Assembly (NCBI GenBank): GCA_041658245.1
Contig: JBBAAM010000010.1
Span: forward strand, 13,835 to 77,834
Direction of reading: 5' to 3'
Source: Fen-1258 sp041658245
Lineage (GTDB): Bacteria > Bacteroidota > Ignavibacteria > Ignavibacteriales > Melioribacteraceae
DNA length: 64,000 nt
Shown here: positions 55,001-62,939 of the stretch, piece after piece
Numbering within the stretch: position 1 is the first letter of the stretch
Layout: every line of letters begins with the position of its first letter
Made by a program: the position numbers and the translations under genes
The notes under the pieces: generated by a model
The model's database searches: none
What the model was told of the DNA's origin: nothing
What the model saw: only the letters and a program-made list of their open reading frames with translations

Positions 55001-56227
55001 GCTAAATAAAATTTGGCCAATGGCACTTTTTCCTGAACTGGAACTTGTAGTTACAGTAGCAGAGTTAGTAACGTTTCCATTAGCTGTAACCGCACCAGAA
55101 GTAAATGTAATTCTGGAATTATTAGCTGTTGTGCTTGTTGTTGTTCCATCTAATGAAATGTTTTCGCATGTTACACCACCAGCACCGCTAAATGTAACAA
55201 TTCCATTACCTGAGTTGGTGATATTTCCAGTTCCTTTGGTTTTATCAACAGTTACAGCAGCTGCAGTAGAAACTGTGACGTTCGCACTGTTCTGAGCTGT
55301 AATTGAACCAATATTTGTTGCGTTACTAATTACTAATTCTTCATTACCAATTGTACCGCCTGTAGCTGTCATATTTGGTAAATTACCAGTGCCGTTAAAT
55401 GTAACATCATCAGTACCTGTACCATCTGTTGTTAACATTACTGTAATTCCACCAGTAGAAGCAGTAATATTACCAGCTTGAGTATGTGTCCAAACAGTAG
55501 CGCTTACGCCATTAAATGTTAATATCTTTGAACCTAGCGCTAAAGTTGAATTTGCATTACTTGCAAAAGTACCAATTATGGTTTTGTTTTCGTTTAATGT
55601 AATAGTCTTTGCAACAGTAAGTGAAAGAGTTAGATTATAAAGATTAGTTGTATTGCCAGCAGCAGGAAGTTCACCACCGGTTGTACGGCTGTTTGCACCG
55701 TTATAAGTGAAGTTTAATTTACCGCTAAATCCAAGTTGGCTATCTACTGTGCCTTCTGTAATTGTTACAACACCAGTATTGCCGGTTGATCCAATTGTTA
55801 AATTTGTTGCACCAAGCACATCGCCTGCAGTTAATAACAGATTATCACGAATCTGGTATGGACCAGAGAATGTAACTTGATTTGAATAACCACCTCCAAC
55901 CGCAGTTAAATTTACTGTTAAATCTCTAACGAGTGGAGCTACGCTTCCGTAAGAAGTGAAAATAAATTCCTTTTCAATACCGGAAGCTGATAAATTGATT
56001 AATTCATTGTACAGAAAACCTGTACCTTTAACGCTGACAGTCGTACCGCTTGGGAACGTGCTAAGAGCGTTGGTGATAGTCGCCTTAGGAGCCGCCAGCG
56101 TAAGACCGCTGTTGAAGTCGTTGCCAACTCCAGACGTATTATCAACATAAACCGTGGTTTGTGCAAACGCCGTTGTTCCCAAAAGAACAAAGAACGTCAG
56201 CATAAAAAAGAGTTTCTTCAGATTCAT
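49049..56227 (-). CDS. giant T9SS-sorted surface protein (2,392 aa) with beta-helix-like repeats, Ig-like, dockerin-like and cohesin-like domains
   Basis: The signal peptide (ending TAFAQ) is followed by about 1,850 residues of low-complexity, Asn/Thr/Gly-rich repeats (TFSGAGGVTCENISL, GNVTNSATVTTSS) typical of beta-helix or autotransporter-like passengers. Two Ig-like He_PIG domains cover about 1,900-2,100. A dockerin-like segment (about 2,106-2,170) has two calcium-loop/helix halves, GDVTLSGGNADAIDALAIL and ADASLDGNVNAYDAYFVLSY. A cohesin-like domain (about 2,180-2,295) and a T9SS sorting domain (SQNYPNPFNPATTIKYSV, then KTVKMNLMK) follow. The ATG at 56227 has GGGAG close ahead. Probable surface adhesin or scaffold. 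Confidence 0.83.
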   Translation of the reverse strand: MNLKKLFFMLTFFVLLGTTAFAQTTVYVDNTSGVGNDFNSGLTLAAPKATITNALSTFPSGTTVSVKGTGFLYNELINLSASGIEKEFIFTSYGSVAPLVRDLTVNLTAVGGGYSNQVTFSGPYQIRDNLLLTAGDVLGATNLTIGSTGNTGVVTITEGTVDSQLGFSGKLNFTYNGANSRTTGGELPAAGNTTNLYNLTLSLTVAKTITLNENKTIIGTFASNANSTLALGSKILTFNGVSATVWTHTQAGNITASTGGITVMLTTDGTGTDDVTFNGTGNLPNMTATGGTIGNEELVISNATNIGSITAQNSANVTVSTAAAVTVDKTKGTGNITNSGNGIVTFSGAGGVTCENISLDGTTTSTTANNSRITFTSGAVTANGNVTNSATVTTSSSSGKSAIGQILFSNAAHVIKGYAKLTGNVTATSTKSDGAGNFLNIKTIEFATIGNLTKVNGGFVNEAVAAITTSHSSSTMTKIGSILFTGRTSAVIGANTSTEKVDVTNTSSVTNGWDAVANQNGIIDFAVASTGVFWGKNVSTSGGSGGVIVFGNGACTFSGNVSNNRTDNDGDINFGDGSYNTDGANVTIGGTLDLLNAGDMTVNLESANNGGAGSTFTVTGKTTISNSGATLSFPTATNDEAWAFTGGLEVSAGTLTLSGAGGTSTGAITSGGLTLTGGTIALGTGARTWTTTAVSHTIGGTTTNPTFTPTDATCATTLTFGTPALAQVQTINVGGASPLWPGLLTVNNGTALEIPVVITGGNLRVLRNVVFQAGVVQLNGTKLILGQNLSAPTNNPNFTNTAGYTTLNNGAVTINPGGGNANISGTGGATYTWGNLEIDAVNNSAIMTGAFTIQGNLYLSSGILNNAGQILTFDNSTTYPTIVRVNGSISNGGAQLVFSSNVNVTYYGSDKTASFELNAGNAAGANKLQDLTIATTDGATAGKGTVLVDGSGGVLNFANLRVNGILNVYANQALLIKDINLEMNGSTITLDGDIANKVAGNKLILRKSTGTTITGSGYLPDISVNDGTTTPNVISGARALVTTLLGADNLRGGAGGNADFDPTTAATGSITFGSTTSTNKLTVTFGSGALNGTHAHNLTTANSGNYFALGGNVVFNGTYTHANGTVDLGNYNLSFRGSGHDQNTAGTVASTGGYVKFIGTNNPTTFNVSGGTAGSATIPYLEINLGTNTFPFTVNATTAGSRLAVSNTLLHTKGTLNPGTGHIRVTGNTFTVSDLDAGQFSNASASYFQLQPTSGTLTWTFNEADGSGTDVTLSRVLVNGDVTPAGDMTGMLTINNDFKHDGGVFTFGQTVQMVGASTFTRNTLSTGTYAGSGYLRWNSNGNFTQGNNFSIPNLRIDANLATIQTSANFTVSNNLYLSNATTLTHTVGGSPRLSVGVASGSIPTILIAGSGNVDVAPTFAQGQVNYTYTGGTSPIVVDATSLYWPTTPTTLAYNLTVNMTNTTDIVRLDQSRTVNGIATLNLTKGVLGLNPGAVLTLADGMTINRNSNSTFNVDQNGAGAGTGTLTATNVNLVYSGSGTSTTGDEFSQPSSINNVTVNNTNATPLDFISTKTINGTLTLTRSASINAANTVTVIGGISIASGRTLTINGALNTPANITISGTGAIAGNGSLGFTGATGQTLTLAAGTTQVGNISINLTGTNPVLNVAGGNLDVLSIRFTNGIVDMGSNTLILPNPTADRTPGPTQFSGLAFDRSAVTGTNVGHVVGLVQRQANTSDGKTATNGRFEFPVGTLTGKYRPTAITFTPSYVVGNPVSIVVSHVNADPAGTVGMPINGGNGVTIGAYTPFYWLVNTTPTSLTSTQNFDMDLTSSNLGVPYTSDQSLRVIRRQDGSSQSNGWVMQGTAANHANYQVVSGTDTTVVARTVSAQGGLVSQGSRFTIGVPARAPLFTAPTLTTFALDEAATTGNTVQFTATPRNTGETITYSKFSGPTWATVSAAGLLTMLPGYTDSGVSTVVVRATSSSGMSTDFTLTVTVNNVNRAPVFTPVTGVLPAGATVAYGTQYSFNYAATDADAQTLTYSIVSVLSGTTASAATGTAVPTMTAQIGGLGNFTWTPAFGDAGKTFTVIVQVTDGTTPVTTTGTIVVSNKYNRGDVTLSGGNADAIDALAILKHVVANPVLPAEALAYADASLDGNVNAYDAYFVLSYVANNNVWPTSKVVAASGQVEFGNLVPSNNNTVTLPVTVMNTKGVNSVSFEGTLNGNGVDVKSVKMSLPSDWIVVSKTENGKIQFAAAGLTPLTESTIANIELTKNNKETVATISGNVILNSSLSSDISAKVKEIPTEFTLSQNYPNPFNPATTIKYSVTNDLHVNLIVYDILGRVVKTLVDSQQEAGYYTIQWDGTSNIGSKVASGIYIYRIQAGSFIKTVKMNLMK

Positions 56228-57179
56228 TTTTTTCTCCCTAATTGGTTGAAAAAGATTTAATGATTAATATAGAATTAAGTAAAGATAAATTACACACACA
56301 AATTTTTTGAAAAGCCGTTCTTAAGTAGGTAAGTATAAATACATGTAGTTCCTCCTTTGTTTGGTTTAACAAATTAGAATTAATGTTACTCGCTATACGA
56401 AAAAAATTAAAAGTTAAGTTCAATAATTTTATATAGTTATGTGAATTGATATATAATTTGACTTTAATATAGAAAGCAAAATGTTAATTGTCAACATAAA
56501 AAAAGCAGTAAGTAGAAAGAAGTATGAAGTATGAATTACGAAGTACGAATTAATTTGCTGATCACCGACCACCGATAACCGACCACCGATAACTGATAAC
56601 TGACGTGTAAAATATTCGTAGTAATGTAGAATTATTCGCACTAGATTATTCACTCCGAACGATTCCAAAAATTGTTTTCTGCAATTAGGAAAGAATTAAG
56701 CGATTTAAATACTTACTCTTGCCTGTTCCTGTTTAACAAAATATTTAAGACGCTTTCTATGTGCAATTGCAATGCCAGGAAGGTGAGAAGTACGAAGTTA
56801 GAAGTACGAAGTATGAAGTGAAAGGTCAAAGGCCTGTCCTGAGCGTTAGCGAAGGATGATTTGTGATTTACGATTTCTGAATTCTTATTTCTGAATTCTT
56901 ATTTCTGAATTCTTATTTCTAAATAAGAAGTGAAAGGTGAAACGTGAAAAGGAAGAAAGAAGCCTGTCCTGAGCCGTAGCTCTGAGCTAGTCGAAGAGGT
57001 AGCGAAGGATGAGAAGTAAGGAGTATGAAGTATGGACATCATTTTTGTTAGTAAATATCAACCAAATAGTGAAACCGAAAAAGTAAAAGAAATTCTAAAT
57101 AAAAATATTCTCTCAATGCCCGTAAAGTAACAATCGAGACTAACTAATAATATTAATTAAAGCATAATAAATCTATAAT
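56228..57179. repeat. gene-poor stretch with simple repeats
   Basis: No convincing gene in these 950 bases, which include the promoter of the giant gene. They carry degenerate GAAGTATGAAGTACGAA microsatellite, a doubled ACCGACCACCGATAAC motif near 56564-56600, two partial copies of a gcctgtcctgagc...gcgaaggatga repeat (56832 and 56970 onwards), and a 14-base tandem repeat TTCTGAATTCTTAT present three times (56875-56916). Such sequence is typical of intergenic repeat families in this phylum. Confidence 0.6.
57032..57130 (+). CDS. possible 32-residue small protein
   Basis: ATG at 57032 opens MDIIFVSKYQPNSETEKVKE, then 12 more residues to a TAA. AAGGAG lies eight bases ahead, but that motif is part of the local GAAGTATGAAGT repeat, so it may be chance. 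The lysine/glutamate-rich composition looks protein-like. No family recognised. It could also be a gene fragment. Confidence 0.2.
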   Translation: MDIIFVSKYQPNSETEKVKEILNKNILSMPVK

Positions 57180-58268
57180 CTATAATAGAGTTTTTAAATC
57201 AGCTTCCGTCATTATTTCTACAAGTTTAGTAAACTTTGTTTTGGATACCCACCCGAGCTTATCTTTAGCTTTAGAAGCATCGCCAATTAACAAATCAACT
57301 TCAGTTGGTCTGTAATATTTTGGAGAAACTATAACAACTTCTTTTCCGATCAATTGGTTATTGATTTTTAATTTATATCGTTCAATAATTTCAGAATCGT
57401 TAATAGAACTAACAATTCCAACTTCATTTTCTTTTGAACCTTTCCATTCCAGCATAACACCTAAGTTGTTAAAAGCTAATTCGCAAAATTCTCTAACTGA
57501 ATGAGCCTCGCCGGTAGCAATCACAAAGTCATCGGGCTGCTCTGTCTGCAGCATTTGCCACATTGCCTTGCAATATTCCGGTGCAAAACCCCAATCTCTT
57601 TTTGCATCCAAATTTCCGAGGATTAAATCATTTTGTTTACCCAAAACAATATTTGCTGCAGCACGGGTAATTTTTCTTGTTACAAAGGTTTCGCCTCTCC
57701 TTGGAGATTCGTGATTGAATAATATTCCGTTGCATGCAAAAAGATTATAAGCTTCTCTATAATTAACAATTATCCAGTATGCATAAAGTTTAGCTACACC
57801 GTAAGGCGAACGCGGATAAAAAGGAGTCTTTTCGGATTGAGGTATTTCCAGAGCCTTTCCAAAAAGTTCTGATGTTGATGCTTGATAAAATTTTGTTTCT
57901 CTGTTCAACCCAACTTCACGAATTGCATCTAAAAATCTCAACGCTCCGAGTGCGTCAACTTGCGCAGTATAATCAGGTATTTCAAAAGATACTTTTACAT
58001 GGCTTTGTGCTGCAAGGTTATATATCTCATCGGGTTGAATTCTTTCGAGTAGACGGTTAAGACTGCTAGTATCTACAAGGTCTCCATAATGTAAAAAAAA
58101 TCTTTTGTTGGAAATTTCCGGATCGTTATAAAGATGATCAATCCGAAAAGTATTAAATGAGCTGCTTCGGCGTATAACTCCGTGAACTATATATTCTTTT
58201 TCAAGTAGTAATTCAGCAAGGTAACTGCCGTCTTGCCCTGTGATACCTGTTATTAGTGCCTTTTTCAT
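57180..58268 (-). CDS. gmd: GDP-mannose 4,6-dehydratase
   Basis: 362 residues of the extended short-chain dehydrogenase family. The nucleotide loop is GITGQDGSYLAE, followed by the GMD-typical RRSSSFNTFRIDHLY. The catalytic YxxxK is in SPYGVAKLYAYW and the Thr/Glu pair in QASTSELFG. It converts GDP-mannose to GDP-4-keto-6-deoxymannose. The next gene upstream in the operon encodes the epimerase-reductase that finishes GDP-L-fucose. Last gene of a seven-gene minus-strand surface-polysaccharide cluster. Confidence 0.95.
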   Translation of the reverse strand: MKKALITGITGQDGSYLAELLLEKEYIVHGVIRRSSSFNTFRIDHLYNDPEISNKRFFLHYGDLVDTSSLNRLLERIQPDEIYNLAAQSHVKVSFEIPDYTAQVDALGALRFLDAIREVGLNRETKFYQASTSELFGKALEIPQSEKTPFYPRSPYGVAKLYAYWIIVNYREAYNLFACNGILFNHESPRRGETFVTRKITRAAANIVLGKQNDLILGNLDAKRDWGFAPEYCKAMWQMLQTEQPDDFVIATGEAHSVREFCELAFNNLGVMLEWKGSKENEVGIVSSINDSEIIERYKLKINNQLIGKEVVIVSPKYYRPTEVDLLIGDASKAKDKLGWVSKTKFTKLVEIMTEADLKTLL

Positions 58269-58288
58269 GATAAATATTATTCCAATTA

Positions 58289-59245
58289 TTATTTTGTATT
58301 ATTATTAAGAAACCATTCATAAGTTTTTCTTAAACCGTCTTCCAGAGAAGTTCTGTGATGCCAGCCCAAATCATGAATTCTTGTGACATCTAAAAGTTTT
58401 CTTGGAGTGCCGTCAGGTTTAGTTGTATCGTAAACTATCTCACCTTTGAATTCAATTACATTTTTTATTTTTTCAGCCAATTCGGAAATCGTAAGATCCT
58501 CACCAGTTCCGATATTTAAATGGGTAATATTGTTTGGATACAAATCAACAGCATCAATTCTGTTCATCAAAAAATAAACGGCATCAGCAAGATCGTCTAC
58601 AAATAAAAATTCTCTTTTCGGATTTCCTGTGCCCCATATTTCAACCTTGCTATTGCCGTTCGCTTTAGCTTCGTGAATTTTACGAATAAGAGCCGGAAGC
58701 ACATGCGATGAGTTCAGATCAAAATTGTCATTTGATCCGTAAAGATTTGTGGGCATTATGGAATAAAAATTTGAACCATATTGCCTGAAATAACTTTCGC
58801 AAAGCTTAATACCTGTAATTTTGGCAATGGCATAGGGTTCGTTCGTAAATTCAAGTGTATCCGTAAGTAAATATTCTTCTTTAATTGGCTGAGGCGCCAG
58901 TTTAGGATAAATGCAAGAGCTTCCAAGAAAAATTAATTTTTCTACTCCATTCAAATGTGAAGCATGAATAACATTGGCTGCAATCATTAAATTATTATAG
59001 ATAAATTCTGCGCGGTAAGTATTGTTTGCTAATATACCGCCTACTTTTGCGGCAGCTATTATTACAATTTCCGGTTTTTCTTTATTAAAAAATTCGTTTG
59101 TGCTTTGCTGATTTATTAAATCTATTTGAGATGCTGTTTTCAAAACCAAATTTTGATAGCCGCTATCTTGCAGTTTTCCAACAATTGCAGTACCTACCAT
59201 TCCAGTATGCCCGGCAATAAATATTTTTTTTTCTTTTGGTATCAT
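58289..59245 (-). CDS. fcl: GDP-L-fucose synthase
   Basis: 318 residues. NADP-binding GHTGMVGTAIV, the family motif FLGSSCIYPKLAPQPIKEE, catalytic YAIAKITGIK, and MPTNLYGSNDNFDLNSSHVL are all characteristic. It epimerises and reduces the product of Gmd to GDP-L-fucose for capsule or O-antigen. It lies 20 bases ahead of gmd and 12 bases after the dehydrogenase gene. Confidence 0.95.
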   Translation of the reverse strand: MIPKEKKIFIAGHTGMVGTAIVGKLQDSGYQNLVLKTASQIDLINQQSTNEFFNKEKPEIVIIAAAKVGGILANNTYRAEFIYNNLMIAANVIHASHLNGVEKLIFLGSSCIYPKLAPQPIKEEYLLTDTLEFTNEPYAIAKITGIKLCESYFRQYGSNFYSIMPTNLYGSNDNFDLNSSHVLPALIRKIHEAKANGNSKVEIWGTGNPKREFLFVDDLADAVYFLMNRIDAVDLYPNNITHLNIGTGEDLTISELAEKIKNVIEFKGEIVYDTTKPDGTPRKLLDVTRIHDLGWHHRTSLEDGLRKTYEWFLNNNTK

Positions 59246-59257
59246 TTCGTTTCAAAA

Positions 59258-60601
59258 CTATGCTTTAAGGATCTTTGATGATTTAATGCCCAACCTACCA
59301 AACACATTTCTAGTATCAAGAATTAGGTTAGCATTATCAGCTACGAATTTATAATCTACCGAGTCATGATCAGCACTAATTAAAACAACGTCATAACTTT
59401 TGAGATTTTCTTTAGTCAATTCAATTGAAGTCATATTGAAATTATACTTTCTTGATTTAAGTAAACTGGGCACATATGGATCATAGTATTCAACGAAAGC
59501 CATTTTCCGATGTAAAATTTCAATTAATTTTAAAGTCGGCGATTCACGCATATCGTCAATATTTTTTTTGTAGGCGGCTCCAAGTATTAAAATTTTTGCC
59601 CCTTTCAATGAACATTTTTTTTGATTACTCAAAAGGTCAATTAATTTTTCTACAACATAATAAGGTTGAAATGTATTAATCTCGCCGGCTAATTCGATAA
59701 ATTTAGTATTAACATCATACTCTTTTGCTTTCCAACTCAAATAAAATGGATCAATTGGAATGCAATGGCCGCCAAGTCCCGGACCGGGATAAAAAGGATG
59801 ATACCCAAAGGGTTTAGTTTTAGCAGCTTCGATTACTTCCCAGATATCAATATCCATCCGGTCAAAAATCATTTTCAATTCATTAACCAAAGCGATATTA
59901 ACCGAACGATAAATATTTTCTAAAAGTTTGGTGGCTTCAGCAGCTCGTGCTGATGAAACTTTTACTGTTTTAATAATGATTTGATCGTACAAAGCGGCTG
60001 CAACTTCCAGACAATTTTCTGTAATCCCGCCAACTACCTTCGGAATAGTAGAAGTAGAATAATCAGGATTGTTAGGGTCTTCACGCTCGGGGCTAAATGC
60101 TAAAAAGAAATCTTCACCAACTTTTAATGTCACATTTTGCAGTTGCGAATTTTCAAACATAGGAAGTAATATTTCTTCGGTTGTTCCCGGGTAAGTTGTT
60201 GATTCTAAAATTATCAACTGCCCTTTGCGTAAATATTTCCGGATTTCCTCTGATGTACTTATTATATAAGTCATATCTGGTTCCCTGTTCTCAGTCAATG
60301 GCGTAGGAACACAAATGATAATTGTATCAACCTCCGATAATCGCGAAAAATCCGAAGTCGCGACAAACTTTCCGCTTTTTACCGCTTTATCAATCTTCTC
60401 ACCAGAAATATGTTTAATATAACTTTTACCGGTGTTTAGAATTGAAATTTTGCTTACATCAATATCGAATCCAAATGTATAAAATCCTTTTGACGTAAAT
60501 TCCAAAACCAAAGGCAGCCCAACATAACCAAGTCCAATAATTCCGATTTTAATTTCTTTTGAATTAATTTTTTCCAGAAATATTTCCTTAAAGCCAGCCA
60601 T
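59258..60601 (-). CDS. wbpA: UDP-N-acetylglucosamine 6-dehydrogenase-like (WbpA family)
   Basis: 447 residues from the ATG at 60601 (MAGFKEIFLEKINSKEIKIG). An upstream TTG has no support. The Rossmann loop is GIIGLGYVGLPL, the middle domain carries FSPEREDPNN, and the catalytic cysteine is in GPGLGGHCIPIDPFYL. The WbpA-type signature PFGYHPFYPGPGLGG and the C-terminal ILGAAYKKNIDDMRESP separate it from UDP-glucose dehydrogenase. It makes a UDP-HexNAc uronic acid for surface glycan. Specificity is a family inference. Confidence 0.88.
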   Translation of the reverse strand: MAGFKEIFLEKINSKEIKIGIIGLGYVGLPLVLEFTSKGFYTFGFDIDVSKISILNTGKSYIKHISGEKIDKAVKSGKFVATSDFSRLSEVDTIIICVPTPLTENREPDMTYIISTSEEIRKYLRKGQLIILESTTYPGTTEEILLPMFENSQLQNVTLKVGEDFFLAFSPEREDPNNPDYSTSTIPKVVGGITENCLEVAAALYDQIIIKTVKVSSARAAEATKLLENIYRSVNIALVNELKMIFDRMDIDIWEVIEAAKTKPFGYHPFYPGPGLGGHCIPIDPFYLSWKAKEYDVNTKFIELAGEINTFQPYYVVEKLIDLLSNQKKCSLKGAKILILGAAYKKNIDDMRESPTLKLIEILHRKMAFVEYYDPYVPSLLKSRKYNFNMTSIELTKENLKSYDVVLISADHDSVDYKFVADNANLILDTRNVFGRLGIKSSKILKA

Positions 60602-60675
60602 AATTAATTTCTCTTTTAATGATAACAATAAGAATCTGTTGTGATATTTTAATCCATGGGAAATAAGTGATTATC

Positions 60676-61044
60676 TTAATTATCTTCTTTTCTTTCTTCC
60701 TGATTGATTTTTTTCAGTGAATGTTCAAGGATAGCGATCTTTTGAGAAAGATTTTTAACTCTGTTGGACAAAACAGATAATTTTAAAGAAAAGAAAATGC
60801 CAAGCAGCATCAGAAAAATTATACTTGCGAAGAATAAAGTGTTAATCGGTAATTCGGTACCAATGATTTGCGAAATATCAAAAACCAGCTGCGGAAATAT
60901 TGTTATACAAACAAAAATAAATCCTATTGCAAGCCATAGAAAAGAGTACTCTTCATTCAGTTTTCTTCTTCTAATCAATTCGACAATACCAATAAGAATA
61001 ATGGCACCGATAAATATCAATATTAAATTTAAACGGGTAGAAAT
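60676..61044 (-). CDS. DUF2304 membrane protein
   Basis: About 122 residues if started at a rare ATT (61044), which lies five bases after AGGAGG. This gives (M)STRLNLILIFIGAIILIG and a complete first membrane helix. The first conventional start, TTG at 61020, has no such site and cuts into that helix. Three transmembrane segments are followed by a coiled-coil tail (LSNRVKNLSQKIAILEHSLK). ELIRRRKLNEEYSFLWL is the DUF2304 hallmark. The family travels with DPM1-like glycosyltransferases, here directly upstream with its stop codon next to the ribosome site, so coupling is likely. Confidence 0.8.
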   Translation of the reverse strand: MSTRLNLILIFIGAIILIGIVELIRRRKLNEEYSFLWLAIGFIFVCITIFPQLVFDISQIIGTELPINTLFFASIIFLMLLGIFFSLKLSVLSNRVKNLSQKIAILEHSLKKINQEERKEDN

Positions 61045-61046
61045 AA

Positions 61047-61790
61047 TTACCTCCTATGATTTTTAATATTTTTTTTTCTCATCAAGATAATAAAAATTGA
61101 AAGCAGCATTTTGAATATATAATAAATTGGTTTAAACCCTCTGTGCTGGGATTCCCCACCAATTCTTTTATTCATTTTGACCTGAATTTCACAAAAATGG
61201 AAGCCTGCACGGTGCAATGTAAGCAGAAAATCGGCATCGGGATAATCAAAGTTAAATAGATCATCAACCGAATAATTTAGAACTGCTCGATTCATTCCAC
61301 GAAAACCTGAAGTTACATCAGTGAGTTTTTCACGAATTAAAACCGATACCACCCATGCAAAAAATTTATTTCCTGTAATTCTAACAATAGATCCATCATA
61401 TTTTTTACCATTCATAAATCTGGATCCGATTACAATATCAAACTGCTTTGCCTCCAGTTTTTGTATGAACTTCGGAAGATCATCAGGGTCATGCTGGCCG
61501 TCGGCATCGATGGTTATAACATTTTCATAATTATTTTTAAGCGCATAAAGAAATCCCGTCTTCAAAGCATTTCCCACACCATGGTTGAAAGGAACAGATA
61601 TAATATTCACTCCTGCATCTTCGCATACAGTCAAAGTTCTATCTGTCGAGCCGTCATTTACAACAATGAGATCAACTTTCTCCGATAGATATTTCCTGCA
61701 TCGGGAAATAACATTCAGGATCCTCTCCTCTTCATTATATGCAGGAATAATAATTAGTGTTTTTTCGATGTTTGAATTTTTTGATCCCAA
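61047..61790 (-). CDS. family 2 glycosyltransferase, polyprenyl-phosphate-mannose-synthase-like
   Basis: 247 residues starting at TTG; no better in-frame start is visible. GT-A motifs are IIPAYNEEERI, VVNDGSTDRT, ITIDADGQHDPDDL (DxD-like metal site) and VIGSRF. TSGFRGMNR and the tail fit the DPM1/DPG synthase group, which loads a sugar onto a lipid carrier at the inner membrane. The C-terminal part has one hydrophobic stretch (YYIFKMLLSIFIILM). Coupled to DUF2304. Confidence 0.87.
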   Translation of the reverse strand: MGSKNSNIEKTLIIIPAYNEEERILNVISRCRKYLSEKVDLIVVNDGSTDRTLTVCEDAGVNIISVPFNHGVGNALKTGFLYALKNNYENVITIDADGQHDPDDLPKFIQKLEAKQFDIVIGSRFMNGKKYDGSIVRITGNKFFAWVVSVLIREKLTDVTSGFRGMNRAVLNYSVDDLFNFDYPDADFLLTLHRAGFHFCEIQVKMNKRIGGESQHRGFKPIYYIFKMLLSIFIILMRKKNIKNHRR

Positions 61791-61811
61791 AATTACAAAC
61801 CAAGAATTTTT

Positions 61812-62939
61812 CTAATGTAAATGTAAAACTTCCTTATATACTTTGATATATTTATTTACAGATGATTCCCAACTAAATTCTTTCCCAGGCTTATTCTTGT
61901 ATATCCCTGAAACCGAATCGATACATCCATTCAGTATTGCTTCAGATGAAGCTGGCTCTATAAGAATGTGCTTTCCTGAAATGACCTCCGGAATTGCCCC
62001 GACATTTGCAGCAATTACTATTTTATTCAACATACATGCTTCAAGAGTCGTAAATCCGAACCCTTCTGACAAAGAAGGAATTATGATGGCATCCGAGGAA
62101 TTCAAATAATCCAACATCAGGGATCTTTCGAGAGAGGAATAAAATAATACACGTCCCCGATCCAAATTTTCTATTCTATTAATAATTCTTTTCCAAATTT
62201 TTTTATCGCCAAAAGAAAGTATCAGAATAAAGACTGCATTCGGAATTTTATCCAGCACATCCGGGATGGCATCTACGACATAATCCAGTCCTTTCGTCAG
62301 TCCTGTCCTTCCAAAGGCAGCAAAAACAAATTTATCATCCGGAATATTCAGTTCTTTTCTTACTTCATGCTTAGTTTTTAATTTACTCAAATCGAGATCG
62401 CTCTCACCATTTGGAATTACAGTGATTTTACTTTCCGTTACCCCTGCATCAATCAGGCATTTCTTAGTATAATTTGAAACTGCAATAAAGCGATCGAATG
62501 AAAGCGAAGCGAATATTTTTTCGGATACTCTAAAGAAATATGCACTTATAAAATTAGATGCAAATTTGTTCCATTTCCTCCCCATGAATTCATGAATAGT
62601 AACAACGCACGGCTTCCTTAATAATTTGGCGGCGATGAAAGTTTGTAGAACACCTCCATAACTAGTTCCATGCAGAATGTCGGTATTCTTACACTTCTTT
62701 ATGATTGCAAAAAAAGATAAGATCAAGAACCAGAATCTCTGCAAAGCTCGAGGGGTTTTTATTCTCAGAATAACTGACTCGTGGATTTTTGATTGAAAAG
62801 AGAAATTCTCTCTTGCTTGTGAAGTAATAACTGAAACATCAATATTATTTTCGGCAGCCCCTTCTACTATTTTTTGAATCGCATACTCTGCGCCTCCGAT
62901 ATTAGGGGGATAAGAATCGGTTATATAACAAACTCTCAT
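61812..62939 (-). CDS. family 4 glycosyltransferase
   Basis: 375 residues of the GT-B fold. The N-terminal half has YPPNIGGAEYAIQKIV and DILHGTSYGG. The donor half has AAFGRTGLTKGLDYVVDAI and the EX7E-type motif PSLSEGFGFTTLEACML. It would transfer a nucleotide sugar to the growing surface glycan. Its ATG overlaps the stop of the following-upstream GT2 gene by 4 bases. Confidence 0.88.
   Translation of the reverse strand: MRVCYITDSYPPNIGGAEYAIQKIVEGAAENNIDVSVITSQARENFSFQSKIHESVILRIKTPRALQRFWFLILSFFAIIKKCKNTDILHGTSYGGVLQTFIAAKLLRKPCVVTIHEFMGRKWNKFASNFISAYFFRVSEKIFASLSFDRFIAVSNYTKKCLIDAGVTESKITVIPNGESDLDLSKLKTKHEVRKELNIPDDKFVFAAFGRTGLTKGLDYVVDAIPDVLDKIPNAVFILILSFGDKKIWKRIINRIENLDRGRVLFYSSLERSLMLDYLNSSDAIIIPSLSEGFGFTTLEACMLNKIVIAANVGAIPEVISGKHILIEPASSEAILNGCIDSVSGIYKNKPGKEFSWESSVNKYIKVYKEVLHLH

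Noticed and set aside
49345..56190. Many long plus-strand frames opposite the giant genes
   Set aside because: They arise from the biased Thr/Asn/Gly codon use of the repeats; valine/proline/leucine-rich translations with no domains.
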